Shown here piece after piece: positions 63,895-64,000 of a DNA stretch of 64,000 nucleotides (position 1 is the stretch's first letter; each line of letters begins with the position of its first letter). The notes below the pieces were generated by a model. It was given only the letters and a program-made list of their open reading frames with translations. It was not told the DNA's origin and made no database searches. The position numbers and the translations under genes were made by a program. The DNA is from VKMB-3413 sp041027365 (GTDB lineage: Bacteria; Pseudomonadota; Alphaproteobacteria; Rhizobiales; Rhizobiaceae), in the NCBI RefSeq assembly GCF_041027365.1, contig NZ_JBFTEH010000011.1, positions 113,575 through 177,574 of the forward strand. Direction: 5' to 3'.

Positions 63895-64000
63895 TCCCGG
63901 TATGTGATGGGTCGGATCGTTTGTGAATCGTTCGGGCTCTTCTGTCCAGCATCGGACGACATGCTCGAACGGCGTGAGGCCTCTTAGGGTCTTCAGTCGT
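63883..64000 (-). mobile_element. IS481-family transposase, 3' end (runs off the window)
   Basis: On the minus strand the last 39 codons read LKTLRGLTPFEHVVRCW, then TEEPERFTNDPTHHIPGLNN and stop. This is the typical C-terminus of IS481-family transposases (conserved TPxE, W-x2-EPERF, DP-HxxPGLN). The stop at 63883-63885 lies where the restriction-like gene breaks off, so the element is inserted into that gene. The rest of the element lies beyond 64000. Confidence 0.85.

Overview
This 64 kb window looks like alphaproteobacterial chromosome, most likely Hyphomicrobiales (Rhizobiales). The grounds are high GC, FixK/FNR-type boxes in front of an N-ATPase and heat-shock genes, a BigR/SqrR-type sulfur locus, class III CoA-transferases and BKACE genes, and the gene style of the small secreted proteins. 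The genus cannot be fixed from the sequence. One undetermined base at 57380 marks a scaffold join.

Region 1 (1-23.2 kb) is a low-oxygen/energy-stress island. On the minus strand lies an almost complete N-ATPase operon (atpD-C-Q-R-B-E-F-A, atpA cut by the window edge). Divergent from it is a HlyD / RbbA-like ABC / ABC-2 permease export operon. Next, mostly on the minus strand, come a small cytochrome c, a host-attachment-family protein, a phasin-like protein, a three-BON-domain protein, an unknown small protein, FtsH, Hsp20, a zinc alcohol dehydrogenase (plus strand), two P-type ATPases and two tandem universal stress proteins. Seven TTGAY-N4-RTCAA boxes lie in the intergenic gaps and suggest control by one CRP/FNR-family regulator (FixK/FnrL type).

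Region 2 (23.3-29.8 kb) is a sulfide/persulfide and peroxide defence locus: an ETHE1/Blh-like metallo-hydrolase, two 1-Cys-type peroxiredoxins, a BigR/SqrR-like ArsR repressor, a DUF442-sulfide:quinone reductase fusion, a TauE/SafE permease and two YeeE/YedE half-transporters. AT-rich palindromes overlap the promoter of the rightward operon.

Region 3 (30.0-39.3 kb) is a mobile segment. It starts at a 45-bp 3' fragment of tRNA-Pro (CGG) that acts as an attachment-site scar, next to a tyrosine integrase. Cargo includes a serine recombinase with a WGR-domain partner, strong hairpins in non-coding DNA, three consecutive small secreted Gly/Ser-rich proteins (one with five tandem repeats), an unknown secreted protein and a 5'-truncated PAS histidine kinase.

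Region 4 (39.4-62.6 kb) is a catabolic cluster of about 20 genes: two Fe-S hydro-lyase systems (a class I fumarase/tartrate-dehydratase pair and a LeuCD-like pair), a D-2-hydroxyacid dehydrogenase, a FadB-like fusion, a GntR/HutC regulator, two class III CoA-transferases, a flavin reductase, a Fe3+-type ABC importer with two paralogous binding proteins, a metallo-hydrolase, BKACE, a carboxymuconolactone-decarboxylase-like protein, a GST, an enol-lactonase-like hydrolase, an enoyl-CoA hydratase and two acyl-CoA dehydrogenases. Seven copies of an AT-rich motif (core TAG-Y-TTTW) occur once in each main promoter gap, which points to a dedicated regulon, probably of the GntR protein. I infer an undescribed CoA-dependent pathway for a carboxylic acid; the substrate is unknown.

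Region 5 (62.9-64 kb) holds a two-gene restriction/methylase-like remnant that is interrupted by the end of an IS481-family transposase.
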